Origin: Hymenobacter canadensis
GTDB lineage: Bacteria > Bacteroidota > Bacteroidia > Cytophagales > Hymenobacteraceae
Length of the DNA stretch: 64,000 bases
Assembly (NCBI RefSeq): GCF_027359925.1
Contig: NZ_CP114767.1
Coordinates: forward strand, 124,001-188,000
Direction: 5' to 3'
Position numbers and translations under genes: made by a program
Shown: positions 49,739 through 58,426 of the stretch, piece by piece
Numbering within the stretch: position 1 is the first letter of the stretch
Layout: every line of letters begins with the position of its first letter
Notes under the pieces: generated by a model
The model's database searches: none
What the model was told of the DNA's origin: nothing
What the model saw: the letters and a program-made list of their open reading frames with translations, nothing else

Positions 49739-51429
49739 GTACCTTCGATTGGCTGGTGCTCAGCAGCACGCTGTTGTTTATTGTCGGCTACGGGGCGTGG
49801 CGCACGCGCGGCGCCGGTGCCTCGCTGGATTCCTACCTGCTCGGCGACCGGGACGCATCCTGGTGGGGCGTGGGCCTGAGCATCATTGCCACCCAGGCCT
49901 CGGCCATCACCTTCCTCAGTACGCCCGGCCAGGCCTACGACGACGGGATGCGCTTCATTCAGTTCTACTTCGGCCTGCCGCTGGCCATGGTGCTGATTGC
50001 GCTGTTTGCGGTGCCCATCTACCACCGGCTCCGCGTCTATACGGCCTACGAGTACCTGGAGGGGCGTTTCGATAGGCGCACGCGCACGTTGGCGGCGTCG
50101 CTGTTTCTGGTACAGCGCGGCCTCAGCAACGGCCTCTCCCTGTACGCGCCAGCGCTGGTGCTGTCGGCCATTCTGGGCTGGAACATCATGCTCACGGTGT
50201 GGCTGTTGGGCGGCATCATGATTGCCTACACCGTGGCCGGCGGCACCCGCGCCGTGATGGTGACGCAGCAGGGCCAGGTGGCTGTGATTTTCACGGGCAT
50301 GGTGGTGGCCGGCTACCTGCTGGTGCACTATCTGCCGGCGGATGTAGGCTTCAAGGAAGCCCTGCAGGTGGCCGGCCACCAGGGCAAGCTCAACCTCGTC
50401 GATTTCACCTTCGACCCCACGGACCGCTACAATTTCTGGTCGGGTATGACGGGCGGCCTGTTTCTGGCCCTCTCGTATTTCGGCACCGACCAAAGCCAGG
50501 TGCAGCGCTACCTGGCCGGCCGTAGCGTGACAGAAAGCCGCCTGGGCTTGCTCATGAACGGCCTCGTGAAGGTGCCCATGCAGTTTGCCATTTTGTTGGT
50601 GGGCGTGCTGCTGTTCGTGTTCTACCAGTTCAGCCCGCCGCCGCTCACCTTCAACCGCCCCGTGCGCGACCAGGTGGCGCGCTCCGCCACCTACGGCCCG
50701 CAGCTGCGCGAGCTGGAGCAAACCCACGCCACGCTGTTTCTGGCGCGCCGCCAGGCTACCACCCAGCTGGTAGAGGCCCTGCACACCGAAGACCCCGCCC
50801 AGCTGGCCGCCGCCGAAACCCATCTGCAGGCCACCACCGCCGCCACCCGCGGCCTGCGCGACCGGGCCCAGGCCCTCATCAAGAAAGCCGTGCCCTCGTC
50901 CGAGGCCAAAGACACCGACTACGTGTTCCTGACTTTCGTGCTCAACAACATGCCGCAGGGTTTGGTGGGGCTGCTGATTGCGGTGGTGCTGTCGGCGGCC
51001 ATGGGCTCGGCGGCGGCCGGCCTCAACGCCCTGGCCTCCACCACCGTCATCGACCTGTACCGCCCCAGCCGCCCCCACGTGGACGAGGCCCACAACGTGC
51101 GCGCCTCGCGCTGGGCAGCCATCGGTTGGGGCGTGCTCGGCATCGGTTTCGCCACCTTTGCCGCCCGCCTCGAAAACCTGATTCAGGCCGTGAACATCCT
51201 CGGCTCGCTGTTCTACGGTACCATTCTGGGGATTTTCATGGTGGCTTTCTTCCTGAAGCGCGTGGGCGGCACGGCGGTATTCTGGTCGGCCATCGTGGCC
51301 CAAACCGTGGTGCTGCTGCTGTTCTGGAAGACCGATATCGGCTACCTGTGGTTCAACATCATCGGCAGCCTGCTGGTGGTGGGGATGAGTCTGCTGCTGT
51401 CGGTGGCAGGAAAGAAAACTGTAGCATAA
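49735..51429 (+). CDS. sodium:solute symporter (SSS family)
   Basis: The 564-residue protein has about 13 helices with the SSS core: DRDASWWGVGLSIIATQASAITFLSTPGQAYDDGMRFIQFYFGLPLA, YTAYEYLEGRFDRRTRTLAASLFLVQRG, VAGGTRAVMVTQQGQ and YFGTDQSQVQRYLAGRSV. Between about residues 300 and 400 there is a large soluble insert rich in Gln/Ala/Thr (ELEQTHATLFLARRQATTQLVEALHTEDPAQLAAAETHLQ...), probably a coiled-coil external loop. The substrate is unknown; sialic acid, sugar or amino acid are options. The TAG stop is the first bases of a GTAGCATAAGCTTCAGC repeat. Confidence 0.9.
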   Translation: MSTFDWLVLSSTLLFIVGYGAWRTRGAGASLDSYLLGDRDASWWGVGLSIIATQASAITFLSTPGQAYDDGMRFIQFYFGLPLAMVLIALFAVPIYHRLRVYTAYEYLEGRFDRRTRTLAASLFLVQRGLSNGLSLYAPALVLSAILGWNIMLTVWLLGGIMIAYTVAGGTRAVMVTQQGQVAVIFTGMVVAGYLLVHYLPADVGFKEALQVAGHQGKLNLVDFTFDPTDRYNFWSGMTGGLFLALSYFGTDQSQVQRYLAGRSVTESRLGLLMNGLVKVPMQFAILLVGVLLFVFYQFSPPPLTFNRPVRDQVARSATYGPQLRELEQTHATLFLARRQATTQLVEALHTEDPAQLAAAETHLQATTAATRGLRDRAQALIKKAVPSSEAKDTDYVFLTFVLNNMPQGLVGLLIAVVLSAAMGSAAAGLNALASTTVIDLYRPSRPHVDEAHNVRASRWAAIGWGVLGIGFATFAARLENLIQAVNILGSLFYGTILGIFMVAFFLKRVGGTAVFWSAIVAQTVVLLLFWKTDIGYLWFNIIGSLLVVGMSLLLSVAGKKTVA

Positions 51430-51462
51430 GCTTCAGCTTGTGCCGGGCTTTGCGTGGGGCTC

Positions 51463-51652
51463 ACGATTGCCTCACCCCCTAGCCCCCTCTCCTAGGGGAG
51501 AGGGGGACTAGCTCTACAATCATAGCACTAAAAAAAGCCCGCCGGAGTGTCCGGCGGGCTTTTCTGATTTATTGGGCGCCTACTAGATCCAAAAATTAGC
51601 AGCTAGTTCCCCCTCTCCCCTAGGAGAGGGGGCTAGGGGGTGAGGCAATCGT
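51463..51652. repeat. inverted repeat, family CACCCCCTAGCCCCCTCTCC, around a terminator
   Basis: Arms of about 51 bp (51463-51513 and 51601-51652), identical but for one inserted base; each arm also holds a CTCTCCTAGGGGAGAG-like palindrome. It lies between convergent genes. Confidence 0.85.
51533..51563. terminator. bidirectional rho-independent terminator
   Basis: Perfect 13-bp arms AAAAGCCCGCCGG / CCGGCGGGCTTTT with a 5-nt loop, in the centre of the larger inverted repeat. Confidence 0.9.
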
Positions 51653-51659
51653 CAGGCGC

Positions 51660-52541
51660 TTACTTGGCGCCGTTCTTCTTGGCCGTGGCGATGATGTCGT
51701 CGTTCATCTTCACGTAGTCCATATTTTTGGCGGTCTGGGCCAGGGTGCGCGACTGCTCGGCGGCGGTGAGGGCGCCTTTGTAATCCTTCATTTTCATGCG
51801 GATTTTAGCCTCGGTGTGTACGTTCCAGAACTTGGGCTCCTTCTCGTTGGCTTTCTGCATCCAGGCCAGGGCCTGCTTGAGGTCCTTGTCGTTGTCGTAG
51901 TAGTAGACGGCGGCGGCGGCCAGGTCGTTGGGGGTGGGCGAGGCGTTTTGGGTTACTTTCTCCGCAATCTGGGCCATTACCTTGGGCTCCACATCGGCGG
52001 CTACCTTGAACTTGACGCCGGTTGTCTCCCACTGCAGGTCCACGTTGGCGGTGGCGGGGGTGAGGTCGGTGAAGTTCATGGTGAAGGTTTCCACCGTGGC
52101 GGCCGTTTTGTAGGGCTTCACCATAAAGGTGGCCACGTCGTCTTCGGCCTTGAAGCCGTCGACGTTGGCGCCCTGCTTGGTGTTTTTGCTCAGCACCATC
52201 TTCCAGGAGGCTTTGCCGGGCACCGTGTACAGGCCATACTCACCGGCCGGCACCTTCTTACCTTCCACGGTCACGTCGTCGGAGAATTTGACGGTGGTAG
52301 TTTGGTTGGCGCCCGTGCGCCAGCGCTTGGCGTAGGGCACAATGGCTTTAGAGGTGGAGTCGCCGAACACCATGCGGCCCTTCACGCTGGGGCGCGAGTA
52401 GGTGAGGGTGATGTCGGTGAGGCCCACGCGCTGCGTGATGGTGCTTTTGGGGCTGGCCGCGGGCGTGGCAATCTGCGCCTGAGTGGCCATCGGGGCCGCC
52501 AGCACTACCAGGCCGGCCGAAATCGAGAGAAGAGCTTTCAT
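51660..52541 (-). CDS. DUF2911 domain secreted protein
   Basis: The 293-residue product has a signal peptide (LLSISAGLVVLAAPMATQAQ), then the DUF2911 beta domain (ASPKSTITQRVGLTDITLTYSRPSVKGRMVFGD, PYAKRWRTGANQTTTVKFSDDVTVEGKKVPAGEYGLYTVPG). A C-terminal helical region looks like TPR (PTPNDLAAAAVYYYDNDKDLKQALAWMQKANEKEPKFWNVHTEAKIRMKMKDYKGALTAAEQS). The family is common in Bacteroidota and uncharacterised. A TACTTTTG box lies 33 nt upstream. Confidence 0.92.
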   Translation of the reverse strand: MKALLSISAGLVVLAAPMATQAQIATPAASPKSTITQRVGLTDITLTYSRPSVKGRMVFGDSTSKAIVPYAKRWRTGANQTTTVKFSDDVTVEGKKVPAGEYGLYTVPGKASWKMVLSKNTKQGANVDGFKAEDDVATFMVKPYKTAATVETFTMNFTDLTPATANVDLQWETTGVKFKVAADVEPKVMAQIAEKVTQNASPTPNDLAAAAVYYYDNDKDLKQALAWMQKANEKEPKFWNVHTEAKIRMKMKDYKGALTAAEQSRTLAQTAKNMDYVKMNDDIIATAKKNGAK

Positions 52542-52573
52542 GAAAGGGGAAATGATGGAATGGGGTAACGGCC

Positions 52574-52581
52574 CAAAAGTA
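52574..52581 (-). promoter_or_regulatory. putative -7 box TACTTTTG
   Basis: Exact TAnnTTTG on the minus strand, 32 nt upstream of the DUF2911 ATG. No TTTG box at the expected spacing. Confidence 0.5.
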
Positions 52582-52676
52582 GCAAACCCCGCGTTGCAAC
52601 GCAGGATTTGTGGTATTTCGATAGGTAGCCAGAAGGAAAAATGCTCCGGTCAGCTGATTACGCCATGCTACTGAAA

Positions 52677-53213
52677 CTATAGCTCCTGCACCGGAATCTG
52701 GTGCTGCTGCAGCAGCGCCAGCATCTGCTCGGGCGTGGCCGGGGCCTGCAGGCGGCGCAGATCCAGGTAGTAGCAGGCGGCTTCGGTGGGGTAGAGCAGC
52801 AGCCAGTCGGGGTGCACCCACACGGCGCGGCGCAGCACCTGCCAGCGCGCCTCAAAGTGGCCGTCGGCGCTGCGGCCGCGCAGCCGTTCGGCATCCAGCT
52901 CAAAGCTGATGGGCGCGTGCAGGCCGGTGTTGCGGGCGTAGCCGCGCCGCAGCTGGTAGCGCACCAGCTGCATCCGCACCAGCGCATACAGCACCGCCAC
53001 GGCCAGAAACACAACGGTGCTTTGGTTGCTGATGCGGCCGGTCCGGCTGATATCCAGCGCCACGCTGCCGGCCAGCAGCAGCACCGCCAGCCCCAGCAGC
53101 CAATGGTTGAAGCGGGTGCGGGGCCGCTGCCGCCACAGCCGGAAGTTCACGGCCACAAATTCATCGGCCGTCATCCGGACGCCGGGCAGTAAAAGCGGGT
53201 AGGTAGTAGGCAC
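52677..53213 (-). CDS. YcxB-like membrane protein
   Basis: The 178-residue product has a short start with TADEFVAVNFRLWRQRP, two close membrane helices (about 40-80), then a soluble beta-rich part (GLHAPISFELDAERLRGRSADGHFEARWQVLRRAVWVHPDWLLLYPTEAACYYLDLRRL). This order resembles the YcxB-like family of unknown function. It follows the CDF transporter gene on the same strand (gap 29 nt), so both may be in one transcript. Confidence 0.6.
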   Translation of the reverse strand: MPTTYPLLLPGVRMTADEFVAVNFRLWRQRPRTRFNHWLLGLAVLLLAGSVALDISRTGRISNQSTVVFLAVAVLYALVRMQLVRYQLRRGYARNTGLHAPISFELDAERLRGRSADGHFEARWQVLRRAVWVHPDWLLLYPTEAACYYLDLRRLQAPATPEQMLALLQQHQIPVQEL

Positions 53214-53242
53214 GGGCTAGCGGAGAGGAATAATGAGGGACA

Positions 53243-54238
53243 TTACACCGACTCCACCAACTGGTGGCGCTCGTTTTTCACCACGTTGGCCAGCGTCCAG
53301 GGAATTTCCTGGCTGAAGGCGTGCTGGCGCACCGGGCAGTCGGGCAGAAGGCAATGCGAGCAGGCCGAGAAGATGCAGGGGTCGGCATGCACGAACATTT
53401 CCACGTCCACCTCGAACCGGTCGCGCACCAGCTCCTCGATGCGGTGCACTTCGGTGTGGGTTTCTTCCAAGCTGAAATAGTAGGGCATGGTCACGTGGCA
53501 GTCGATGTGCAGGTTGGAGCCGTAGCGCTGCACGCGCAGGTTGTGCACATCAATCCAGGCGGGGCGACGCTGCTGCTGCAGTTCCGTTATCACCTGCAGC
53601 ACGGTGGCCTCGTCCGATTCGTCCATGAGCCCGCCCACCGAGCGGCGCACCATGCGGTAGCCGTTCACCACGATAAACAGCCCCAGGATAACCGAGGCCG
53701 CGGCGTCGAACACCACCTTGCCCGTGAGTATCACCAGCACCAGCGCCAGACACGAAACCAGCGTGCTGACGGCATCCAGGTACAGGTGCTGCCCATCGCC
53801 GACCAGCGCCAGCGAGTGGTGCTTGCGGCCCGCCCGCACCAGCACGAAGCCCACCAGCAGGTTGACGACGGCCGTAGCGGCCAGCAGCGCCATGCCCCAG
53901 CCCGGCTGCTCCAGCGCGTGCGGCGCCAGCAGAGCCTTCACGGCCGAGTAGAAAATGTAGCCGCCCGCCATCAGAATCAGCCCACCCTCAAACCCTACCG
54001 ACAGGTGCTCGATTTTGCCGTGGCCGTAGGGGTGGTTTTCGTCTTTGGGCAAACTGGCCAGGTACACGCTGTAGAGCGCAAAGCCGCTGGCCACCACGTT
54101 GATAATGCTCTCCAGGGCATCGGTCAGGACGGCCTGCGAGTGGGTGAGGAAGTAGGCGTAGAATTTCACCAGCACCAACGCCACACTCACCACGAGCGAA
54201 AGCAAAGCCAGACGTTGTTTGAGGCGGGTGACGGTCAT
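53243..54238 (-). CDS. cation diffusion facilitator (CDF) metal transporter
   Basis: The 331-residue product has six helices with metal-site residues in TM2 (LTDALESIINV, D40) and TM5 (HLYLDAVSTL). Its C-terminal cytosolic domain contains DVHNLRVQRYGSNLHIDCHVTMPYYFSLEETHTEVHRIEELV. The extra C-terminus is Cys/His-rich (DPCIFSACSHCLLPDCPVRQHAF, four Cys), more than in typical ZitB or FieF, and may bind metal. It exports divalent cations such as Zn, Fe or Mn; which one is not determined by sequence here. Confidence 0.92.
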   Translation of the reverse strand: MTVTRLKQRLALLSLVVSVALVLVKFYAYFLTHSQAVLTDALESIINVVASGFALYSVYLASLPKDENHPYGHGKIEHLSVGFEGGLILMAGGYIFYSAVKALLAPHALEQPGWGMALLAATAVVNLLVGFVLVRAGRKHHSLALVGDGQHLYLDAVSTLVSCLALVLVILTGKVVFDAAASVILGLFIVVNGYRMVRRSVGGLMDESDEATVLQVITELQQQRRPAWIDVHNLRVQRYGSNLHIDCHVTMPYYFSLEETHTEVHRIEELVRDRFEVDVEMFVHADPCIFSACSHCLLPDCPVRQHAFSQEIPWTLANVVKNERHQLVESV

Positions 54239-54289
54239 GGTTAACGAAAATCGGATATGCCCGAAGTAGGGAAGGACAAGACAAACATA

Positions 54290-54314
54290 AGCCGCTCCGA
54301 ATTCCGGAGCGGCT
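54290..54314. terminator. stem-loop after the ABC exporter gene
   Basis: AGCCGCTCCG pairs with CGGAGCGGCT around AATTC, 44 nt past the ABC stop on the minus strand; no strong T-run follows. Confidence 0.5.
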
Positions 54315-54357
54315 GAAAAATATGCTGGCTGCGCCGGAGCGCTACGCTCTATACTGC

Positions 54358-56184
54358 CTAGCTCATCTCAAACTGCAGCTTGAGCAAATTAGCATACAGG
54401 CCATTATCGGCCTGCGAAAGCTCCTCGTGGGTGCCCTGCTCCACAATGCGCCCGCCGTCGATTACCAGAATCTTATCCACCTTGCGGATGGTGCTCAGGC
54501 GGTGGGCGATGATGATGCTGGTGCGGTGCTGCATCAGCTCGTCCATGGCCTGCTGCACTAGCTTCTCGCTCTCCGAGTCGAGGGCCGAAGTGGCTTCGTC
54601 GAGCAGCAGGATGGCCGGGTTTTTCAGGATGGCGCGGGCAATGGCCACGCGCTGGCGCTGCCCGCCCGAGAGCTTGATGCCCCGCTCGCCCACCAGCGTG
54701 TCGAGCCCCTCGGGGAAGGAGCTGATGAACTGCCAGGCGTTGGCTTTGCGGGCCGCCTGCATGATTTCCTCGTCGGTGGCGTTGGTTTTGCCGTAGGCAA
54801 TGTTCTCCCGGATGGAGCCGCCGAACAGGATGGTTTCCTGGGGCACGATGCCGATGTGGCGGCGCAGCTCCGTCAGGTCATACGACTGGATGGGGCGGCC
54901 GTCGATGGTGATCTGGCCGCCGCTAAGCTCGTAGAACTGCATCAGCAGCTGCACAATGGTGCTTTTGCCGGCGCCCGAGGGGCCCACCAGCGCAATTTTC
55001 TCGCCGGCCCGGATGGAGAAGGTAATATCCTGCAGCACCGTCAGATCGGGGCGGGTGGGGTATTGGAAGGCCACGTGTTCGTAGGCGATGTTGCCCTGCA
55101 GCTGGATGGGCTGCGCGCCCGGCTGGTGGGTAGGTTCGGTGGGCTCGTCCAGGATTTCCAGAATCCGCTCCGAGGCGCCCAGCGTGCTTTGCACCTTGCC
55201 GTACAGCTCGCCCAGGCCCGCCACCGAGGCCCCGATGAACATGGTGTACAAAGCAAACTGCGTTAGGTCGCCGATGGTCATCTGGCCGGCCTGCACCAGC
55301 GTGGCGGCGCGCCACAGCACCAGCACAATGCCGCCGAACAGGCCAATGATGACGAACGACACGAAGCCGCCGCGGTAGAGGTTGCTTTTCAGCGCGGCCC
55401 GCACGGTGTTAGAGAGAGAGGCTGTGTAGCGCTGGGTTTCAAACTGCTCGTTGGTGAAGGCCTTCACCGTGTTGATGCCCTGCAGGGTTTCCTCCACGAT
55501 GACGTTGGTTTTGGCCAGCTCGTCCTGAGTGGTTTTGGCCAGCCCCCGGATTTTCTTGCCGAACACCATGGCCAGCACCACAATCGGCGGAAACGTCAGC
55601 AGCATAAACATCGACAGCTTCACCGACACTATCATGATAAACACGATGCCCGCCAGCAGGGTCGTCACCTGCCGGAACAGCTCGGCCAGCGTCAGGGAAA
55701 ACGAATCCTGAATGATGCCCACATCGGAGGTAATGCGCGAGGAGATGGCGCCCACCCGATTTTTCTCGAAGTACGGAATGGGCAGCGTCACGAACTTGCG
55801 GTAGAGCGCCTGCCGGATGTCGCGGACGGTAAACTCGCTCACCTGCGTGAAAAACCAGATGCGCCCGAACGAAAACAGGCCCTGCAGCAGAATCAGTCCC
55901 GCAAAACCCAGCGCAATCTGGTTGATGGAAACGGCTGTGCCGTTGGGCAGCACTACTGGGTTGCCGCTGGCGGCATCGGCCAGCTTGCCAATCAGCCACG
56001 GGAAGGCCAGGGTGCTAAAGCTGGATAGCGTCAGCAGGACCGTGCCCACGACAAACTTGGCGCGGTAGGGCAGCGTGAAGCGGAAAATCCGCAACCCCTG
56101 CCGGAAGCTTTCCTTCGATAATTTCTTTTTCGGCACGTCCGGATCAAGGGTTGCGCCGCTGGTATTCATTCCGCTTCGGGCCAT
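54358..56184 (-). CDS. ABC transporter, permease-ATPase fusion (type IV exporter, MsbA/BmrA-like)
   Basis: The 608-residue half-transporter has six helices (about 35-330), with KFVTLPIPYFEKNRVGAISSRITSDV in the first coupling region. The ATPase domain has Walker A GPSGAGKST, Q-loop (VPQET), signature LSGGQRQR, Walker B ILLLDEATSALD and His-switch IIAHRLSTI. It works as a homodimer exporting lipids, drugs or peptides. It is followed on the same strand by the CDF gene with 119 nt between. Confidence 0.95.
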   Translation of the reverse strand: MARSGMNTSGATLDPDVPKKKLSKESFRQGLRIFRFTLPYRAKFVVGTVLLTLSSFSTLAFPWLIGKLADAASGNPVVLPNGTAVSINQIALGFAGLILLQGLFSFGRIWFFTQVSEFTVRDIRQALYRKFVTLPIPYFEKNRVGAISSRITSDVGIIQDSFSLTLAELFRQVTTLLAGIVFIMIVSVKLSMFMLLTFPPIVVLAMVFGKKIRGLAKTTQDELAKTNVIVEETLQGINTVKAFTNEQFETQRYTASLSNTVRAALKSNLYRGGFVSFVIIGLFGGIVLVLWRAATLVQAGQMTIGDLTQFALYTMFIGASVAGLGELYGKVQSTLGASERILEILDEPTEPTHQPGAQPIQLQGNIAYEHVAFQYPTRPDLTVLQDITFSIRAGEKIALVGPSGAGKSTIVQLLMQFYELSGGQITIDGRPIQSYDLTELRRHIGIVPQETILFGGSIRENIAYGKTNATDEEIMQAARKANAWQFISSFPEGLDTLVGERGIKLSGGQRQRVAIARAILKNPAILLLDEATSALDSESEKLVQQAMDELMQHRTSIIIAHRLSTIRKVDKILVIDGGRIVEQGTHEELSQADNGLYANLLKLQFEMS

Positions 56185-56289
56185 TCTGTATATAGAAGTG
56201 AGACGGGAGACGTAAGAAGTGAGGCTTGTCGGGCGTCAACAAGATGACAACCGCCAAGTCTCACTCCTGACTTCTTCTATTTCAACTCG

Positions 56290-56766
56290 TTAGTCAAATT
56301 TGGGTTTTCCTTGTTCCACCTTCAGGATCTGGGAGTTGCCGAACGGCACCGGCAGGCGCACCTGCACGGGCACCGGCTCGCCCTTGCGGGTGGCTGGCTT
56401 CCAGGCGGGCATGAGGGCCAGCACCCGCAGCGCCTCCGCGTCGCAGTCGGGGGCCAAGGATTTGGCCACCACCGGGTTGGTCAGGCGGCCATCGGCCCCG
56501 ACGGTAGCTGTGACTTCCACGTTGCCGGTAATACCCTTGACGCGCGACGCCTCCGGATACTGGATCTGCTGCTGAAAAAAAGCGCCCATGGCCTGCGCAC
56601 CGCCCGGATACTGGGGCGCCACGTCGGGCCGGTTGGCGGCCGGGCGGGCCTGCGCCTGCATACGGCCGGCTTTCAGCTCAACCGGCGCTTTGGGCGCGGT
56701 CGGCTGCTGGGCCTGCGCAGCGTGGGTGGCCACTACCGTCAGCAGAAAGAGGAAGAGGTGTTTCAT
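56290..56766 (-). CDS. secreted TonB C-terminal domain protein
   Basis: The 158-residue product has a cleavable-type signal peptide (HLFLFLLTVVATHAAQAQQ), a short linker, then a TonB_C domain (PQYPGGAQAMGAFFQQQIQYPEASRVKGITGNVEVTATVGADGRLTNPVVAKSLAPDCDAEALRVLALMPAWKPATRKGEPVPVQVRLPVPF). Classical TonB keeps an uncleaved membrane anchor and a Pro-rich spacer; both are missing. So this could be a free periplasmic TonB-C protein of unknown role, as is frequent in Bacteroidota. A 26-bp-arm inverted repeat lies between its promoter box and its ATG. Confidence 0.88.
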   Translation of the reverse strand: MKHLFLFLLTVVATHAAQAQQPTAPKAPVELKAGRMQAQARPAANRPDVAPQYPGGAQAMGAFFQQQIQYPEASRVKGITGNVEVTATVGADGRLTNPVVAKSLAPDCDAEALRVLALMPAWKPATRKGEPVPVQVRLPVPFGNSQILKVEQGKPKFD

Positions 56767-56779
56767 AGGAGGAAGGGTG

Positions 56780-56883
56780 CCGCGAAATTCTGTTTCGCGA
56801 CGAGCAGCGCGAGTGTCCGATACTGCGCAGCCCGCGCAGATGGTAACTACTCGCTCCGCTCGTCGCGAAACAGAATTTCGCGG
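56780..56883. repeat. inverted repeat, family CCGCGAAATTCTGTTTCGCG
   Basis: Perfect 26-bp arms (56780-56805 and 56858-56883); each is also palindromic inside (CGCGAAA...TTTCGCG). It sits in the 5' untranslated region of the TonB-C gene, 13 nt before its ATG. Confidence 0.8.
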
Positions 56884-56892
56884 TACGTGGCG

Positions 56893-56900
56893 CAAAGGTA
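56893..56900 (-). promoter_or_regulatory. -7 box TACCTTTG upstream of the repeat
   Basis: Exact consensus on the minus strand. The TonB-C start is 127 nt downstream with the whole palindrome between, so the transcript would begin with a long hairpin. Confidence 0.55.
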
Positions 56901-56924
56901 CGGCTACTTCCCCGTAAACACTCC

Positions 56925-58409
56925 TTATAAAGCAGGGTTCAATTCGGCGGCGGCGCGGGGGCGCGAAACGGCCAGCAGCCCCAGGAACGTGAGCAGGCCG
57001 TTAAGAATCAGAATCTCGAACCCGAACTCATAGCCCCACCAGGCCTTGGAGTTGGCATTGATGAACCACGTAACGAGCGGGGCGGCCACGCACACGGCCG
57101 GCACCAGCCGATCGTGCAGGCCGCGGCTCATAAACAGCCCGAAGGAGTACAGCCCCAGCAGCGGCCCGTAGGTGTAGCCGGCTGCCTTAAACACGGCCGT
57201 AATGACGCTCTGGTCGTTGATGGCGCGGAAAATCAGGATGATGACGATGAGCACCAGCGAGAAGCCGAAGTGCGTAAGCTGCCGCACGCGGGTCTGCTTT
57301 TTCTCCTCGTATTGCTTGATATTGAGCATATCCACGCAGAACGAGGTGGTGAGGGCCGTCAGGGCCGAGTCGGCAGAAGCGTACGTAACGGCAATAATGC
57401 CCAGGATGAACACGATGCCCGCAAACAGCGTGAAGTGGCCGGTCGCCAGCAGCGGAAACACGTTGTCGCCGATGATTTTGCCGGTGACCGGGTTGATGGG
57501 CAGCGCAATGCCCTTGGCGGCCGCGTATTGGTAGAGCAGCACGCCCAGCGACAGGAAAAACACGTTCACCACCACAATGGCAATCGTGAACCAGAACATG
57601 TTTTTCTGGGCGTCGGCCAGGTTACGGCAGCTCAGATTCTTTTGCATTAGGTCCTGGTCGAGGCCGGTCATGACGATGGTGATGAAGGCGCCCGAGGCGA
57701 ACTGCTTCCAGAAGAACTTATCGTCTTTGGGGTCGGAGAAGTAGATCTGTGACATGCTGCTTTCCTTCACCGTTTTCACCAGCCCGGCAAAGCCCAGGTT
57801 CAGCTCATCGGCCATCAGGTAGATGCTCACGCCCACGCACACGAGCATGGCCATGGTCTGGAAAGTATCGGTCCAGAGGATGGTTTTGAGGCCACCGCGG
57901 AAGGTGTAAAGGTAAATCAGGAAGATGCTGACCGTGACGGTGACGGCAAACGGCACACCCAGCCCGTCGAACACGGCCAGCTGCAGCACGCCTGCCACCA
58001 GAAATAGCCGGAACGCCGCCCCCACGGCCCGGGAAATCAGGAAGAAAAACGCCCCGGTTTTGTAGCTCCAGAACCCAAACCGCTGCTCCAGATAGGTGTA
58101 GATGCTCACGAGCCGCAGCCGGTAGTAGAGCGGCATCAGCACGGTACCAATCACGAGGTAACCCACAATGTAGCCCAGCACCACGGCCATGTAGCTCCAG
58201 CTCTGCGTGGCCACCATGCCCGGAATGGAAATGAACGTGACGCCCGACAGCGAGGTGCCAATCATGGCAAACGCCACCATGTACCAGGGCGCGTTGCGGT
58301 TGGCAATAAAGAACGACTCACTCGTGGCCTTGCGCGACGTGAGAATCGAAATAATAATGAGAACGACAAAGTAGCCCGCAATCAGGCTCAGGATCAGAGT
58401 AGGAGACAT
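56925..58409 (-). CDS. sodium:solute symporter (SSS family)
   Basis: The 494-residue product has 13 helices: SRKATSESFFIANRNAPWYMVAFAMIGTSLSGVTFISIPGMV, then YTYLEQRFGFWSYKTGAFFFLISRAVGAAFRL, LYTFRGGLKTILWTDTFQT and MTGLDQDLMQKNLSCRNLADAQKNMFWF. It lacks the 100-residue insert of the first symporter (49735-51429), so the two are distant paralogues. The transport substrate is unknown. The ATG is 4 nt after a perfect TAGCTTTG box, which suggests a leaderless transcript. A repeat element starts right behind that box. Confidence 0.93.
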   Translation of the reverse strand: MSPTLILSLIAGYFVVLIIISILTSRKATSESFFIANRNAPWYMVAFAMIGTSLSGVTFISIPGMVATQSWSYMAVVLGYIVGYLVIGTVLMPLYYRLRLVSIYTYLEQRFGFWSYKTGAFFFLISRAVGAAFRLFLVAGVLQLAVFDGLGVPFAVTVTVSIFLIYLYTFRGGLKTILWTDTFQTMAMLVCVGVSIYLMADELNLGFAGLVKTVKESSMSQIYFSDPKDDKFFWKQFASGAFITIVMTGLDQDLMQKNLSCRNLADAQKNMFWFTIAIVVVNVFFLSLGVLLYQYAAAKGIALPINPVTGKIIGDNVFPLLATGHFTLFAGIVFILGIIAVTYASADSALTALTTSFCVDMLNIKQYEEKKQTRVRQLTHFGFSLVLIVIILIFRAINDQSVITAVFKAAGYTYGPLLGLYSFGLFMSRGLHDRLVPAVCVAAPLVTWFINANSKAWWGYEFGFEILILNGLLTFLGLLAVSRPRAAAELNPAL

Positions 58410-58413
58410 AGGG

Positions 58414-58421
58414 CAAAGCTA
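58414..58421 (-). promoter_or_regulatory. -7 box TAGCTTTG directly before the symporter start (leaderless)
   Basis: Exact consensus; four bases (58410-58413) separate it from the ATG. The -33 position falls within the neighbouring dispersed repeat and shows no TTTG. Confidence 0.65.
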
Positions 58422-58426
58422 ACAAA

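Noticed and set aside
49711..51303. 530-codon frame opposite the symporter
   Set aside because: His/Gln/Arg-rich shadow of a clear membrane transporter.
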